Assembly: GCA_009760855.2 (NCBI GenBank) | Contig: WPIO01000053.1 | Coordinates: 1,629,501 to 1,693,500 of the forward strand | DNA length: 64,000 nucleotides | Direction of reading: 5' to 3' | From: Cristatella mucedo | Lineage: Eukaryota > Bryozoa > Phylactolaemata > Cristatellidae | Part shown: piece after piece, positions 12,050 through 24,947 of the stretch | How the letters are laid out: every line of letters starts with the position of its first letter | Numbering within the stretch: position 1 is the first letter of the stretch | Program-made: the position numbers and the translations under genes | Notes under the pieces: model-generated | The model's database searches: none | Seen by the model: only the letters and a program-made list of their open reading frames with translations | Told to the model about the DNA's origin: nothing

Positions 12050-12800
12050 AAGTCGTCCCAGCGGCGGCAGCACAGACCCAGTGCGCTCGTGCACACAAGG
12101 GTCCGGTTGCGGCGAGGCCAAGTCGATCGCGCGTCCGCCCGCGCGTCCGAAATCGCAGCCTGCATCTTACTTGAACGCCGAGCCAGTCGGGGTCGTGAGC
12201 CAGAGCTCGCCGTAGAGCCGATGCCAGTGCCCCGCTGACCCGCAGCGGCAGTGGCAGCAGCTGCGCGGCGTGGGAGGACGAGTTCGATAAGTAGTCCACG
12301 CCCACAACCCACGTGTCCTCCGGCACTTGGCCCTGCCGAGCCGTGGCGAGCTGGGGGGGGGGGGGGGCAGCCGGTCGCAGCGGTCCGCCGCAGCTTCGCT
12401 TCCTGGCAGCGCTCCAGCCCACGGACTGCTGCGGACTCCGTCCCCGGTCGGATTCCATTCTCAGACGCTGCCGCCGCCGAGGCGCCGCGGCCTGCAGCCG
12501 GCCACTACTACCGAGTGGCTGGCCTCGCTAGGGCCGTCGGTGAGCTTATCGCGGGGTATGTTTAGTTGGCCAGCGTGTGGGCGGCGTAGGTTAGCCACGC
12601 CCGACAGCATGGCGGCGGGCCGCGATCTAGCATCTTTCGCAGACCGTGGCATATGACTTGCTCTAGGCCTGCCGCTTGGGCTTTGCCGACTTTCCAAAAT
12701 TTGCGTTCGTCAGATCGGACCACTTTTTCGTCCGCTACCGTTGAGCCTAAATCGTCTGGAACCGGAATTACGCTTACTAGCGAGCACGAACTCGGCACGT
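12050..12800. other. GC-rich segment with poly-G run
   Basis: This stretch is clearly richer in GC and CpG than its neighbours and contains a G15 run at 12353-12367. Several overlapping frames on both strands are Arg/Pro/Ala-rich, as expected from composition alone. It could be a CpG-rich promoter or first exon of a gene whose other exons were not recognised, but nothing here proves that. Confidence 0.35.
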
Positions 12801-12983
12801 TCGTACCGCTGCGCTAGCGACGGGACCGCGCCCTCATCTGAGACGACCTGGGGATCGATTCCGGGAATTACAGGAATTCAGCAGAAGTCAGAGGTCGCTC
12901 GGCGCAAACATAGATACACGGGACCAAAGGTCGGAATGACTCAGGCATGCAGATAGAGACGCTTCTTCAGCCGCGCCCGCACA

Positions 12984-13055
12984 GATAGATAGTTATCGAC
13001 GATAGATAGCTATCAAGATACAGATAGATAGCTATCAAGTTACAGATAGTTATCG
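12984..13055. repeat. GATA-rich repeat with palindromic GATAGCTATC
   Basis: Copies of AGATAGATAGTTATCGA and AGATAGCTATCAAG are arranged irregularly in tandem. Several GATAGCTATC palindromes lie within it. Confidence 0.8.
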
Positions 13056-13245
13056 AGGGCGCGTAATGTCTCAGCAGTGCTGTTAAAGATGGCGTTTGGC
13101 GAGCTCCAGGTCTTTGCATGCGCGCTGCACACATTGTGCCGCTACCCGAACCAGTGACGGCCGTGCGGTCATGGCAGTTGCACGCGGGCTTCATTAATAG
13201 TGTTGGGAAGAATGCGAGTGGTCTTGGAAGGGCAACGCCGAGACG

Positions 13246-13335
13246 GCTAGGTAATAATAATAATAATAATAATTAAAATTATAATGCACTTGATAAAGCG
13301 CCCTCAGAGAACTCAATCTCTTTCTAGGTGCTGTA
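13246..13335 (-). mobile_element. LINE family A 3' tail
   Basis: An (AAT)n tract, TGCACTTGATAAAGCGCCCT and CTCTTTCTAGGTGCT form the reverse-strand terminal hairpin. The copy stops just past the hairpin. Confidence 0.85.
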
Positions 13336-14020
13336 ACTCCGAGTCACGCACATGGGGCAATACATAGATGGCAAAGGTGAGGGGCACTAAGAACAACCAA
13401 TTAGATTGAGACATCCAACCTATCAGGAAGCGCTTCTGGTAGCGATGGCTGCCAGGAATGCGCCTTCGTTGTAAATACACGTCTGGTGTGCCCCTTGGGC
13501 CGATTCGTAGCTGTCGGAGGTGCAAAACGTTTCTAAAAGTCACTAAAAAGTACAAGTCTGGACCACCGTTCTTGATGCAGATTAGCTGCGTCCGTAGCAC
13601 CACGCTAGAGGGAAGCAGCTACGGCGAGCCATTCACCAGAGAAGTTATGCCTTTAGAATCGACTTTAATACGAATAATTACAAATATATATTCATAGAAC
13701 CCCAACAAACTGTCTCTTTTGAAGCATACTCAAAAGAGATTTCTAGCATGGAAAAGAATGCACCAACTGGAGAGCGATAACTGCGCGTGCAATTTCATCT
13801 CGAAAAGTTAGGCATAAATAGGTACATAACAAATTAATATTCAGTAACTAATGTCGCAGTATGTGGATCCTGGCTTTGTTTTTTAAGCTTGTTTGTCAGG
13901 TGAACAATTAAGCTCACATATACTTCTTTTAAGCCAATATTTGTGGCTGGAATAGTTTGTATACTGCGAGCCACAAGCGTCCTACTAAACCTGGAAGCCT
14001 GCAAGACACGAAGACTGTTA
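13336..14020. other. No gene recognised
   Basis: Intergenic sequence. Overlapping short frames on both strands at 13313-13697 have no identifiable domain. Confidence 0.4.
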
Positions 14021-14120
14021 GCATTTTGCCATGCCGCTTGGTCTTAAACCAGGGGTAAGTTGCAACGCGCTCGCTCTTCATGAACCAGGTCGTGGGTTCA
14101 AATCATGCATTAGTCATCTA
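14021..14120 (+). mobile_element. Possible tRNA-like SINE fragment (third type)
   Basis: GCTCGCTCTTCATG is followed by GGTCGTGGGTTCAAATCATG, which fits a pol III B box. A similar pair, GCTCTTCATG followed by GGTTCAAGCCCTGCATTAG, occurs near 57170. The boundaries are unclear. Confidence 0.35.
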
Positions 14121-14439
14121 TATCAAAAAGCATGGACCAAGACATATTTTTGGTATGTTATGCAGGTCTTCTTGATCTGCTCCCACACTCGACCGTTAGC
14201 CTTGATGCTCTCACTGATGCAGGGAACATGAAACTTAGGGCGCCCTTAACAAGCTTGCTTCCGTATATTCTCTCCGTTTACGAAGTCGCGGAGATTACTT
14301 TAATTTACGAAAAACTTTAAATGATGCGTCATGTTAAGCACAAATAGAGCATCGTTTTAAGAAGTCTGGATCTGATTGAGATCTGCTTAATTTCAAATAC
14401 TTCCTTCAAGTCTTCACCAGGAAGTTTAGAAAAGCCGCG

Positions 14440-15574
14440 GCCTTTTTTTTTCACTCAAAAACCGAAGTTCTGCCAGTCGGACCCAGAACAGATTTATACG
14501 ACGGTAAGCAATTGTCGGCCGTGACGCTGAGAGGTCTCGCTCCCCAGACATTAACCACTCATCTGAAAATGTTTTAGCATTCTTTACTGATAAAAGTTGT
14601 GCACATTCGCGCTTCCATAAAGCCCCCTCTGACTAAAGCCACTGTTGAATCGCTATCTGTGATCTTTCTTAAAAGATTTCCCGAGATTTCTGCATGCGAT
14701 GCGGCTAACTTAACAAGGTCTAGTAAGAGAAGTCTTCTGAAGACCCTATACCGCCATCTCTGTGGTCTTTACTGGCGAACAAACTTAGCGCAGCCGTTGC
14801 TGAGATTTTTAATGCTTCTCTGGAAAAAAGGGTTGCACTAAGTCCTTCAAATCGGCTATCGTTAGGCCGATATTAAAAAGCCTGGATCAGATACCGAGGC
14901 CCTTGCAAACGATTGACTAGTTTCCCATCTTTCTTTTTTGTCAAAGAGTTTAAAAAATTGACGTTAAACAGCTGGTAACACACAATAAAAAGAATGCATT
15001 GTCAGAAAATTTATTTCAATCCAGAGTTCAAACGGCAGCACTCAACTAAAACTACTGTCTTCCGTGTAACCAATGAAATCCTATGCACCAACAATGACGG
15101 GGAATGTCCGTGCTTTAGAGCTGCTAGATCTTACAGCTGCCTTAGACACCATTGGTCACGATATCCTACTTGAATGACGGAGAAAAAAGATTGGTCTGGC
15201 CGACGAGGTACTGGCATAGTTTAAATCGTACTTGTCCGATCAGATTAAATCCGTGTTGCGTGGGGGGGGGGGGGCGTCAGGTCTCACCGACAAGACCAGT
15301 CACCTCTCGAATCTCTCACGGGTGTATCCTCGGCCCGATGCTGTTCTCCATTTATACTCAACCCCCGGGAAAATATATTCAGGCTATAGACTAGGATATA
15401 GCTTCTATGCAGACGATACTCAGCTGTATTTGTCATTTAAACTTTCAAAATCTGCTGCAGCGACCGAAACTGAATGCTTGCCTTGTCGATCATGGATGCC
15501 GTCAAATTTCCTTTAACTAAATGACGATAAAACGGAGCTGCTACTTAAGGGACAAACAAAGAATGTGAAAAGAC
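14440..15574 (+). mobile_element. LINE family B, 5' portion, decayed
   Basis: This is the furthest-upstream RT sequence of family B in the window. Degraded frames give the 'FNASLEKG' and 'IVRPILKKPGSD' region, then LDLTAALDTIGHDILLE, then the catalytic SFYADDTQLYLSFK box near 15400. Many stops and frameshifts, and a G13 run near 15262, show that it is dead. Confidence 0.8.
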
Positions 15575-15650
15575 TAATAATAATAATAATAATAATAATT
15601 CACTTGATAAAGCACCCTCAGAGAACTTAATCTCTCTCTAGGTGCTTTAC
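15575..15650 (-). mobile_element. LINE family A 3' tail inserted in family B
   Basis: An (AAT)n tract, TTCACTTGATAAAGCACCCT and the hairpin complement ending GGTGCTTTAC interrupt the family B element. Only about 75 bp of family A was inserted, a severe 5' truncation. Confidence 0.85.
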
Positions 15651-16518
15651 CGAAAGCCACGTCTTCTGATGGCTGATGCTGTTGTGAGACTACCACTATG
15701 GGATCGGAATATAGATTTTGTCTTCAACAGCTGCCTAAATTTGGAAACCTTCGTTAAGGAGACTGGTTCCATAGCTAGCCATAGCGTCCGATACATTTAC
15801 AATATTAGAACCTTCTTCCACGGTTGCTTTCAAAGAATTTAATTAGCTCCTTGGTTCTGTCTAAGCTAGATTATTGTAATTCCCTTTTGGCTGTGCTATA
15901 AAAAAGCCACCAGGCCACTGCAACTGGCGATGAATATGGCTGCAAGGCTAGTTCACTAATCACAATGGTTTGACCATGTGTTTCATTTGCTGAAAGAGCT
16001 TAGATGCTGAAGGTTGATCAACTGATACTAAGCAAAGTTCTTACACTGACCCAAAAATCCCGCCACGGCTTGCATCCTTCATACCTTGCTGAACTGACGC
16101 ACACATTTTATCCTCATCGTGCCCTCAGGTCCTGTAAGGACACTACATTAAGTATTCCATTCCTCCGCTTAAGATCGTTGGCGACCGAAGCTTTTGCTCT
16201 GCTGGTTCAAGACTGTGGAACCCACTTCCACGATTCTTACGCAACAACAACAAGTCTCCTGCTTCAGACTGTCCCGAGCTTCCACTCTCATGCTTCTCAA
16301 TAAACTGCTCTCCTGAAGAATCCATGCTTCTCGCTTGCTCTTTGTTGCGTGTGATGAAGTCTGTGGGCTACCGAATGCGTACCGAAAGCCTTTTCGGCTG
16401 TGAGTGTGTTATACAAAACTGTCCTGCATTACACCAATATAGTCTTTTTGGCTTTGCGGAGTTACAAACAGAGATACCAGAATCCATACATGCATATACT
16501 AACATACATATTAGATAA
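15651..16518 (+). mobile_element. LINE family B, 3' portion, decayed
   Basis: The element resumes with the sequence after the 'LLLIGHP' region. It continues through degraded SKLDYCNSLLA, the C-terminal coding part and the 3' end TTTGCGGAGTTAC, finishing in CATACATG-like tail repeats near 16500. Confidence 0.82.
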
Positions 16519-16677
16519 AATTGCTGCTAGTAGCTGGCTTGCTACGGCGGCAACTGAGTGTGAGAACCATGTAATGTCATCCAATACTTGAGGGTAGAGT
16601 GTACCCAATGATGGCTTCATGGTGGCTACTCGCTGTGACATTGAAGCAAATCGAAGACCTCCATCATTTGGGGGCTT

Positions 16678-16852
16678 GCTAATCCTGTGCGTGAGGCCTG
16701 CTAATTCCGCGAATGCTAATCCTGTGCTTGCTAATCCTGTGCACGAGGCCTTCTAATTCCGCGAATGCTAATCCTGTGCTTGCTAATCCTGTGCGTGAGG
16801 CCTGCCAATTCCGTGCATGCTAATCCTGTGCTTGCTAATCCTGTGCACGAGG
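16678..16852. repeat. 52-bp minisatellite, 3.4 units
   Basis: Units begin at 16678, 16730 and 16782, with a partial fourth at 16834. Each contains two copies of GCTAATCCTGTGC, so the unit itself arose from an older internal duplication. Confidence 0.95.
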
Positions 16853-16960
16853 ATGGTGAACTGGGGCTTACGAAGACCATTTGCTCTATCAGCAGCGATC
16901 GAAGCTCCTTCGGCAAAGGAGACTCATGTTAAAACCTCTGGGATTGTATAGCTTGCTTTG

Positions 16961-17290
16961 TGTGTATGTGTGTGTGTGTATCTCCGTCAGTAACTCCACA
17001 AAGTCATAAAGACCAAGTGGGTGTTACGCAGGAGAGTTTTGTATAGCGAACTCACAGCCTAAGCGGCTTTCGGTACGCAATATTCATCACTAGGTACAAT
17101 GTAGCCTCGTGGCTTTCTATGGCATCCCAGCCAAAATTAAATTGCAACAATCCAGCCCAGACGCGTAGCCACGGGGAAATTTATCTTTTGCAAGCCATGG
17201 TGGTAGACAGTCCATAATCTCCTACAAGGATCTGAAATGATAGGACATTCTCTAATGGATGGGCTTTTTTTGGCTAGTGGCGCAGCTAAG
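16961..17290 (-). mobile_element. LINE family B 3' end
   Basis: A (GT)n tail and TATCTCCGTCAGTAACTCCA mark the family B 3' terminus on the minus strand. Beyond about 17085 the similarity is weaker but includes CCCAGCCAAAATTAAATTGC and AACAATCCAGCCCAGAC, matching the family B region around [14 protein letters not shown]. Confidence 0.75.
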
Positions 17291-17339
17291 GACTTGAGTC
17301 AGAAGAGCTGGTGATAAAACGCTAAGGCTGATTTGAAAG

Positions 17340-17730
17340 TGTTTGCTCTAGATAGCCAGAGGAATGAGAAAGAATAAATCTTAAAGTGAGTAATAGTAAC
17401 ATGAAGTCGATTAGACGCTAAATCTAGACTTAGTGCAGGTCGGCGAGCATTTTTTGCATAATGTAGTGTACTATAGTGTGATTAGGTGTGATGTGGCGTA
17501 ACGTGGCTTAATGTGCTCTAATGTGGATGCTTCGATGTTTGCGACAGACAAGCCTGGCTGCGGTATTTTGGACCCGGTCTGAGAGCCAAACTGCTGCGGC
17601 CGGAAGCTCTGCGAGTAATGAGTAGCAAAGGTCAAGACGGATTTCACAAATGCATGGATTATCTTGGACGCAGTATCCAGGTCTGAGAGGGCTGAATTTG
17701 TGCAATTTGTTGAATTCTATTCCCGCTGTT
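17340..17730 (-). mobile_element. LINE family A RT fragment, decayed
   Basis: AGTGCAGGTCGGCGAG, GACAGACAAGCCTGGCTGC and AAGACGGATTTCACAAATGC are family A RT codons on the minus strand. A short quasi-tandem expansion of TAATGTG/GTGATGTGG lies at 17457-17530. Confidence 0.75.
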
Positions 17731-18427
17731 TGTTCAACTAGTGTCCGCAGCAGTGATACATTGCTTGAGGAGGCGTTACTTGATGGGCGGCGGTGACGGC
17801 ATTCACACCTCCCGCCGACGTTTCTTCTGCCTCTACTGGCGGCTTTCACTGCCCATTTTCCTTATGGAGAACTGGGTCAGTGACTATGGCCACCCGCTTC
17901 AATTATGTTGTGGGCTAGTGTCCCGACTGTCCCATCAGCAAATGCAACAAGGAAGTACAAAAACCTAGGATTTCCATCAGGAATGACACAATTTGAAGGT
18001 TTCAATGATCCCCCTAGCGATATTTTCGTCATTCTCCAAGGAGCTCAGCAGCGTGTTGACACCAACGTTATTGAACTTCATTGATCTCTTTGACGTCAAC
18101 GAAGTGGAAAGCCATTGGGTGAGGCCGGCACTTGTTACTCTTATGAAGCTGAGATGCTCCGAGGTACCGGACGGATGAACTTTCTACAAATAATCACCAT
18201 TTATTGAGGTTATAGGTAGTTACATCGCCTCGAATAGACCTACCACACCGTTGCTTCAGCACGAAAACATGCTCCAGGTTGATGAAGCTCACTAGAGTTG
18301 ATGAAGTTTTCTCTGATTTAACAATTACCAGTTTTATTCCGGCAGGTTCTACTCCTTGAGCTTCGATGTCAGAAGCTTAGCCATTGACTGCATCAGATCG
18401 GCGTCTCAGATCAGGTCGTTCAGGTCT
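17731..18427. other. No gene recognised
   Basis: Intergenic sequence without family A or B similarity and without a convincing coding frame. Confidence 0.4.
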
Positions 18428-18580
18428 GCCGAGCTGGTTTGGTCCAGCGGTTAAGGTGCTCGCCCCGACTAAAGTCTGGCTGATTATCGTAGGCTCGAAC
18501 CCCGAGGAAATATGTAAAGTGCCCGAATAGAGATTAAGTTCTCTTGGGAACTATGCAAATTAATTATATTATTATTATTT
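18428..18580 (+). mobile_element. SINE1, intact head and tail
   Basis: GGTTTGGTCCAGCGGTTAAG (A-box region) and TAGGCTCGAACCCCGAGG (B box) are followed by ATATGTAAAGTGCCCGAATA, GAGATTAAGTTCTCTTGGG and an (ATT)n tail. This copy displays the similarity between the SINE1 3' end and the family A LINE most clearly. Confidence 0.87.
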
Positions 18581-18879
18581 ATGGTTAGAGAAGTAGGGAT
18601 AGCATTCTGGATCCAGCTGCATCTTTACAATTGGAATCTAGATCTGCACGGCATTTTCTCTTTGTCTAACTGTTTGTTCTCGCTAAAATAATTTCACGAA
18701 AGCGAATCGACTGGACAAACTTTATGTCAGGAATCTGCTGCTCATGTGCGTATCAAAGCTTCTCTTACTTATAATAGCTGCAGTTGTAATTTTGTAGCTT
18801 TTGAAGCTACCCGAAAACAGACCTAGCAGATCGTAGCTAAGACAGTACTGCCAAAAAAAATATATATATACAATATGTT

Positions 18880-19010
18880 TTTTAAAGATTCATACAGCGC
18901 CCTAAGAGAACCCTATATGCATCCAGGCTTTTTCCGTAGGCTACAAGGCTCGAGCCCACTTTCTCGGTCGTTAAAGGTGAGCACCATACCACCACCCCTA
19001 TTCCAGGCCT
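18880..19010 (-). mobile_element. SINE1, decayed
   Basis: On the reverse strand, ACAGCGCCCTAAGAGAAC marks the tail and AAGGCTCGAGCCCAC the B box. A mutated head follows. Confidence 0.7.
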
Positions 19011-19550
19011 TGGCCCTTGGCCCTTGACCCGAGCGCCGAAGTAGCCGGCCCCTTTCGTGCGCATGCAAAGGACACACAGAAATCCTTGTCGGCCATTGAA
19101 TAGCTCTGACATTCCGCCGTTCTGCCCAGGCTGCTGCATGCACCGTGCACGAGCCGCCCATGCTGGTTTCTTACGTAACGGCAGCTACTCTGCTGCTGCG
19201 CATTTGACAGAGCCAAGCCGAAAAACCGGCTGGGCTCTGTCGCAATGTGATCTGGGCGCCGTCTCTGCTGACATTAGCACGTTCAAGTGTTTCTCGTCGT
19301 TCAGCGTGCTTCGCCGGAGATTATCTGTGATTCATCTATGGCTGTATCAACAGTTCCTATTTGACGAGATGGCAGTCGAGAGACGTGAAAGTTACGCACA
19401 ATTGTTGAGGCTGATACTCGGCGCGAGCTACTCCACCCAACGCCGGGACGGAAAATGTTCAACTATTTATGATTTTCGATCCACGAATTAAATATACGTT
19501 TCATACCAACTAATGCTTTCACTTATGCATATATTTTGGTGTGTATATGT
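19011..19550. other. Unassigned; one open frame of unknown meaning
   Basis: A 144-codon plus-strand frame (19057-19491) lacks any recognised domain, overlaps minus-strand frames, and has no support as a gene. Confidence 0.35.
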
Positions 19551-19554
19551 ATAT

Positions 19555-20669
<1,115 letters not shown>

Positions 20670-20754
20670 GAAAGGCAAAAATTTTAAAACCCTCAAACAG
20701 TTGACTGGCTGACAATAACCAGGTCAAACGATAGGAAAACATTATTGATACATT

Positions 20755-20860
20755 CGTATTTCACCCTAAGAGACTTGATCTCTTTCTAGGCACCTTAAAT
20801 ATGCAGTAGAGAAAGCATAATAATAAGGTTAGAAATACTACGCATGATGTCAACAGGGAT
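20755..20860 (-). mobile_element. LINE family A 3' tail, decayed
   Basis: CACCCTAAGAGACTTGATCT and CTTTCTAGGCACCTTAAATA correspond to the reverse-strand hairpin region. The tail is lost. Confidence 0.6.
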
Positions 20861-20899
20861 ACAATTTGTAAGACCTCTTTCAATTTTCATAATTACGGT

Positions 20900-21610
20900 C
20901 GTTTGAAATATATGTCGCTTGAAAGCCAACACTATTTAGGCAAGTACTACAATTTGCTACAAATCCAGGGCATTTTTCTCATAAAAATGAATTTTTTTTG
21001 CATCTGAAAATTTACGTTTTACTCTGCAAGCTAAAGATAATTTTTATGGTCATACCGTTTCAGTCGTACACAAAATAACTGCATTAGGATCCGGCTACTC
21101 TCCTATTTAATTAAACGTGTTGCACAGTGTTTGCCCGAAGGTCCTCGTATTTCTCGACCTATGTCATGAGACCAAGTCCTGAAAAATTGCTATCGTCCAC
21201 CGCAAATGGCATATAAGCTACCTGCGGTCTCCCGAGGCAATATAAATTGGCCTTTCGATCTGTCTGATGAATGTCTTTGTATAAAAAAAATAATAGATAC
21301 GAGCAAATAAATCTAGCCTCGATCAGAAATTAGAAAGCCTAACCAAGTTAGGTCAGTATATCTGCTGCATCCACTGTACCCAATCTGGATTTACCTTTAA
21401 AAAATACGCGAAGTCTCATTAGACGATCAATCGCATCGATCGCTACGCAGTCAAGTCAATTTAACTTCAGCTCCACAACCACATCGATAATCCGCGCCTG
21501 CTAAGCTGTGAATACATACTTGACAAGTTGAGCTGTTCCTTGCATCAGTGACATATCGATGTTCAAACGTTATTCCGCCTGGGCCTCGGCATACTTTAAA
21601 GTGGGCGAAG
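20900..21610. other. No gene recognised
   Basis: AT-rich intergenic sequence without an identifiable feature. Confidence 0.4.
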
Positions 21611-21619
21611 AACTTGTAA

Positions 21620-21935
21620 TTCTTGAAGGTCCAGCTGTCTTATTATAAAGCGGCTCTCTGATCTTCACTGGCTCTCCGTCGCAGCTGCGTATAGACTTCA
21701 AAGTCGCGTCACTTGCTTTTAGGAGGATCCTTGTTATCTTACTCCGATGTTCGATGCGCCCGAGGTTCGCGTCCTGATCTGGCTTCCCATCCAGCCGTGT
21801 CTCTGAAAAATGTATTTTAGGTACATCAAGGACTAATCTCTAATCCTTTAGAGACCATACATTCAGTTTATCCTCTTCTGAAATCTGGAACTGGCTCCCA
21901 AGTGAAATCCTGATTATACCTGGCTTTTTATTCTC
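21620..21935 (+). mobile_element. L2-like RT C-terminal fragment, heavily decayed
   Basis: The spacing of the 'LHWLSVAAxxRIDFKVASLAF', 'SYLTPMF' and 'FRDHTFSLSSSEIWNWLP' regions follows the family A C-terminus but with many changes. It may be an older relative rather than family A itself. Confidence 0.55.
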
Positions 21936-24770
21936 AATAATGCTGAATAACTATCTGTTGCTCACAGGATGTTGCTCATTACACGTGACTTGCCCTTAGC
22001 ATGCTAATGCGTACTGAAATCTTGCGGTATCAGTTGTCATTCAAGTTTCTTCATTTTCAGGATATGCAAGTGCCCAGATCCACATTTAATTTCTTTAGGG
22101 TGCCGTGTATTGTTTTATTGTTACACTAAAACTGATTGTTCACACAATTTGGCTGGCATCAAAGAGCTATTTGACAAATACGAGTTGTAAGGAAGGGCAG
22201 TTTTTGATTAGCCAACAGAGAGCAAGAATGCTCATTAATGTTTGTAAATAATTTTGTAAATTGTGTGACAGCTTCGGTCCTGAGTATGAAAAAAATAGCT
22301 ATAATTATAATACAAAATGAACTAAGATCTCGCTGCCGAGGAAGAAGTGAAAAAGGAGGATAGATTCTAGTAGAAACTACCAGAATCAACCAATAACCAG
22401 CAAGTTCAGTTACAAAAATAGGATTAGGCTGTCACGTCTTGCAACCCTAGATCCTGCATCGGCTTCCATGAGAACTCACTACTAAATTTATCAGACTTCC
22501 TTAACTAGGTCACTGTGAGCAACTACTAGTTATACTTGAGCAAATCATGCTTATCTATGTCTGAATGAAACGGTTCAGAAATAACTGGGCTTCTCTCAAC
22601 CTCTAACAGACATAGCTACAGTCAGAAAGTTGATTATTTAAGATTCAAAATAGAATCGCTGGTATTACTGTAACCTCAGCGATTTCAGGCCATTTAAACA
22701 TAAATTCATCTAGCTCTCCTAAGGCGCTGTAAACATTAGTCAATGTTTTTATTTAGTTACTATAATTGGGAGCTGCAGTCCTGGCAGTCCTAGGTCGGCA
22801 ATCAAAGACAGTATGTGCAGCCGACCTTTTGCAAGTCTGCCCTGTTTAGGAATTGGAACAGGCAGCTCGTGTCATCTGCATCATCGCTAGGTATTATGTG
22901 AGGCGTTTAATTCATGAGTGGGCTTTATAGAGAAGTGAGCCCGAATTAGTCAATGTAACATTGCAGACTAGCAGACATAAATCATTCGAAAAGGTTCCTG
23001 ATAATCTCCTCAGCTGTGCATTGACTGACCGCTCTGCTCTGATGAAACGTCGCCTCACGTGCAGGTGACGCATGATCAGGTGAGGCCACCGACGCAGCTT
23101 GGTGAGGATACGACACGCTAAGTGGCGCTGCATGACGCCTTATTGCAGCTGCTTTGATTCAGCTTATCATGAAAAAATAAGGGAGTCGAGATAAGGGCCA
23201 AATTGAAAAGTTGAAAAAATAAGGCCATGCCTCTTGTACAAGCGAACAATTAAGAGTCGCATCTTTTTTTATTATATAAGCAATTTATGTCATGATAGTA
23301 CAACGACCTGTCAACTTGAGCCGAAATGTGCTACAATAAAAAGAAATTGCCCAAATGAATAAAATTCATGACAACTAGCTTGCAAACAGTAAGTAGAAGT
23401 GGCAAAACGTATGCAGCATTCTCATCCATCGACGCAATTGCACAGGCCAGTTAAAAAAAATCCACAATGCTACCTGTTTAGAAGGCTGGAACGCCTGCCC
23501 AGCCACTAAACTGTTCAAGCAGGTACTGACGAGGCTCTCTTGTTCACCGTGGTGTAAGCCGCGAAGCAGAGGTAATGTAGTTGGACAGGCCGATGTGTGG
23601 ATTCGCTTCGGCGGCGGCCACTGGTGCTTCAAGCTGCAGTCTGACCACGGAACTTGATGGCAAGGCACCGATCGAACTCGTAGAGCCTCAGCTCCTGCTA
23701 ACCAGACCTCATGGGCCAGACACCAGGACAGAGAGCTGGCGTTCTGTGCCGGGGGGCCCCGGGGATGACGTCCTGAGCTCCGATAGTTTTTATTGCACAC
23801 TAGGCGGTGAGGAAGGTTACCACTTGAATATGCTGCCGTGCTTGTTTTGTATCATTAAGCACTATACAACTCGACCAATTATCTGGACCTTTCTACCACT
23901 GTAGGTTACACCCACCTCAATTAATTGGGATATAGAGAGGACTTCATTATACCTACTACAGCAATAGCGAAAGTTCTACAGATGCTGCAAAATGCACTTT
24001 GACACACAATGCAATCCGGATCAGTATTAAAGACAGCCAATTTTGTGGATAGGTGCACTGCTGGGAAACCTGGCCTGGAGAGACAGACGTGCACTCGGTA
24101 CACGTGTCTCCAAGACGCCTGCGGTTCTATTGACAATCATCAACATACCTAGCCAGCACTTGCATTAAAGATCTAGCGCTTACAATGCACAGCCTAACTA
24201 GAAGCAAACAGCACAGCACTTCAAAAGTCGGCGAAAGTGCACAGGCTTGCATTACGCCTGGGTCGATAAACAAATGCTTATTGTTACACCAGAAAAGCAG
24301 CCTTTAGTCGCTCGCCAGAGCGCCAAGTGACTTTCCTGATTAAGACACAAAATTGCATGCTGCTGCTGAAAATGAAGGAAGCGAATAAGCTGCACTTACA
24401 CTCACAACTAATATGGCGTCGTATATTTACAGATTGAGCCCACTTTCGGCTATGAGCCCCGTGCGCCTAGCATCTAATTCGGCACAGTTATGTCGTCGTT
24501 TGGCACAGAGCCAGCTCATTTCCCTCTCATTCTGCTATGGGCATTATGCACATAGCCGAAAGTGTGACGGCTCTATAAACAAACGACGGAGACGGCTTAT
24601 TAGCTGGAAATCGACGCGTCCATTGTAATTATGGGCCTAGCCTTGTTCAGCGATAATCTCTACGGATATGATTACCTAATCCAGTAGGCATTGCATCGCC
24701 ATTGCAATAAGTGCCATTTCGATAGTAGAGCAGTGATTGCCTTTTCAGCTAAACCCCACATGGAAGTCGA
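21936..24770. other. No gene recognised (about 2.8 kb)
   Basis: AT-leaning intergenic sequence. Frames at 22159-22389 (-), 23375-23800 (-), 23581-23904 (+) and 24413-24628 (+) have no recognisable domain, and the two near 23.6 kb overlap on opposite strands. Introns of an unseen gene cannot be excluded. Confidence 0.4.
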
Positions 24771-24774
24771 TGTA

Positions 24775-24900
24775 ATAATGACAATAATACTAATCTCTTT
24801 CTAGGCAATTTAAGGATGCTGTAAAGAATGCGTGGTCAAATAGTTAGTGGTGCACAATGCACCTTGCCAAAAAGCATAAAAAATGCCAGCTGACTTAACA
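24775..24900 (-). mobile_element. LINE family A 3' tail, decayed
   Basis: AATAATGACAATAATACTAA and TCTCTTTCTAGGCAATTTAA are a degraded tail and hairpin on the minus strand, followed by 3' UTR-like sequence. Confidence 0.6.
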
Positions 24901-24947
24901 ACCTCTTTTACATAGTGATAGAAGAGCCTTTACGTCTATCACCACCG

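Noticed and set aside
16678-16852. CRISPR-like array
   Set aside because: Repeats are contiguous 52-bp units without unique spacers, and the genome is eukaryotic.
19057-19491. 144-codon plus-strand frame overlapping minus-strand frames
   Set aside because: The composition is not convincing, and it starts within the head of a SINE1-adjacent region. No known motif was seen.
23375-23904. Overlapping 141-codon minus-strand and 107-codon plus-strand frames
   Set aside because: Neither shows a recognisable domain, and each is the reverse shadow of the other in a locally GC-rich patch.
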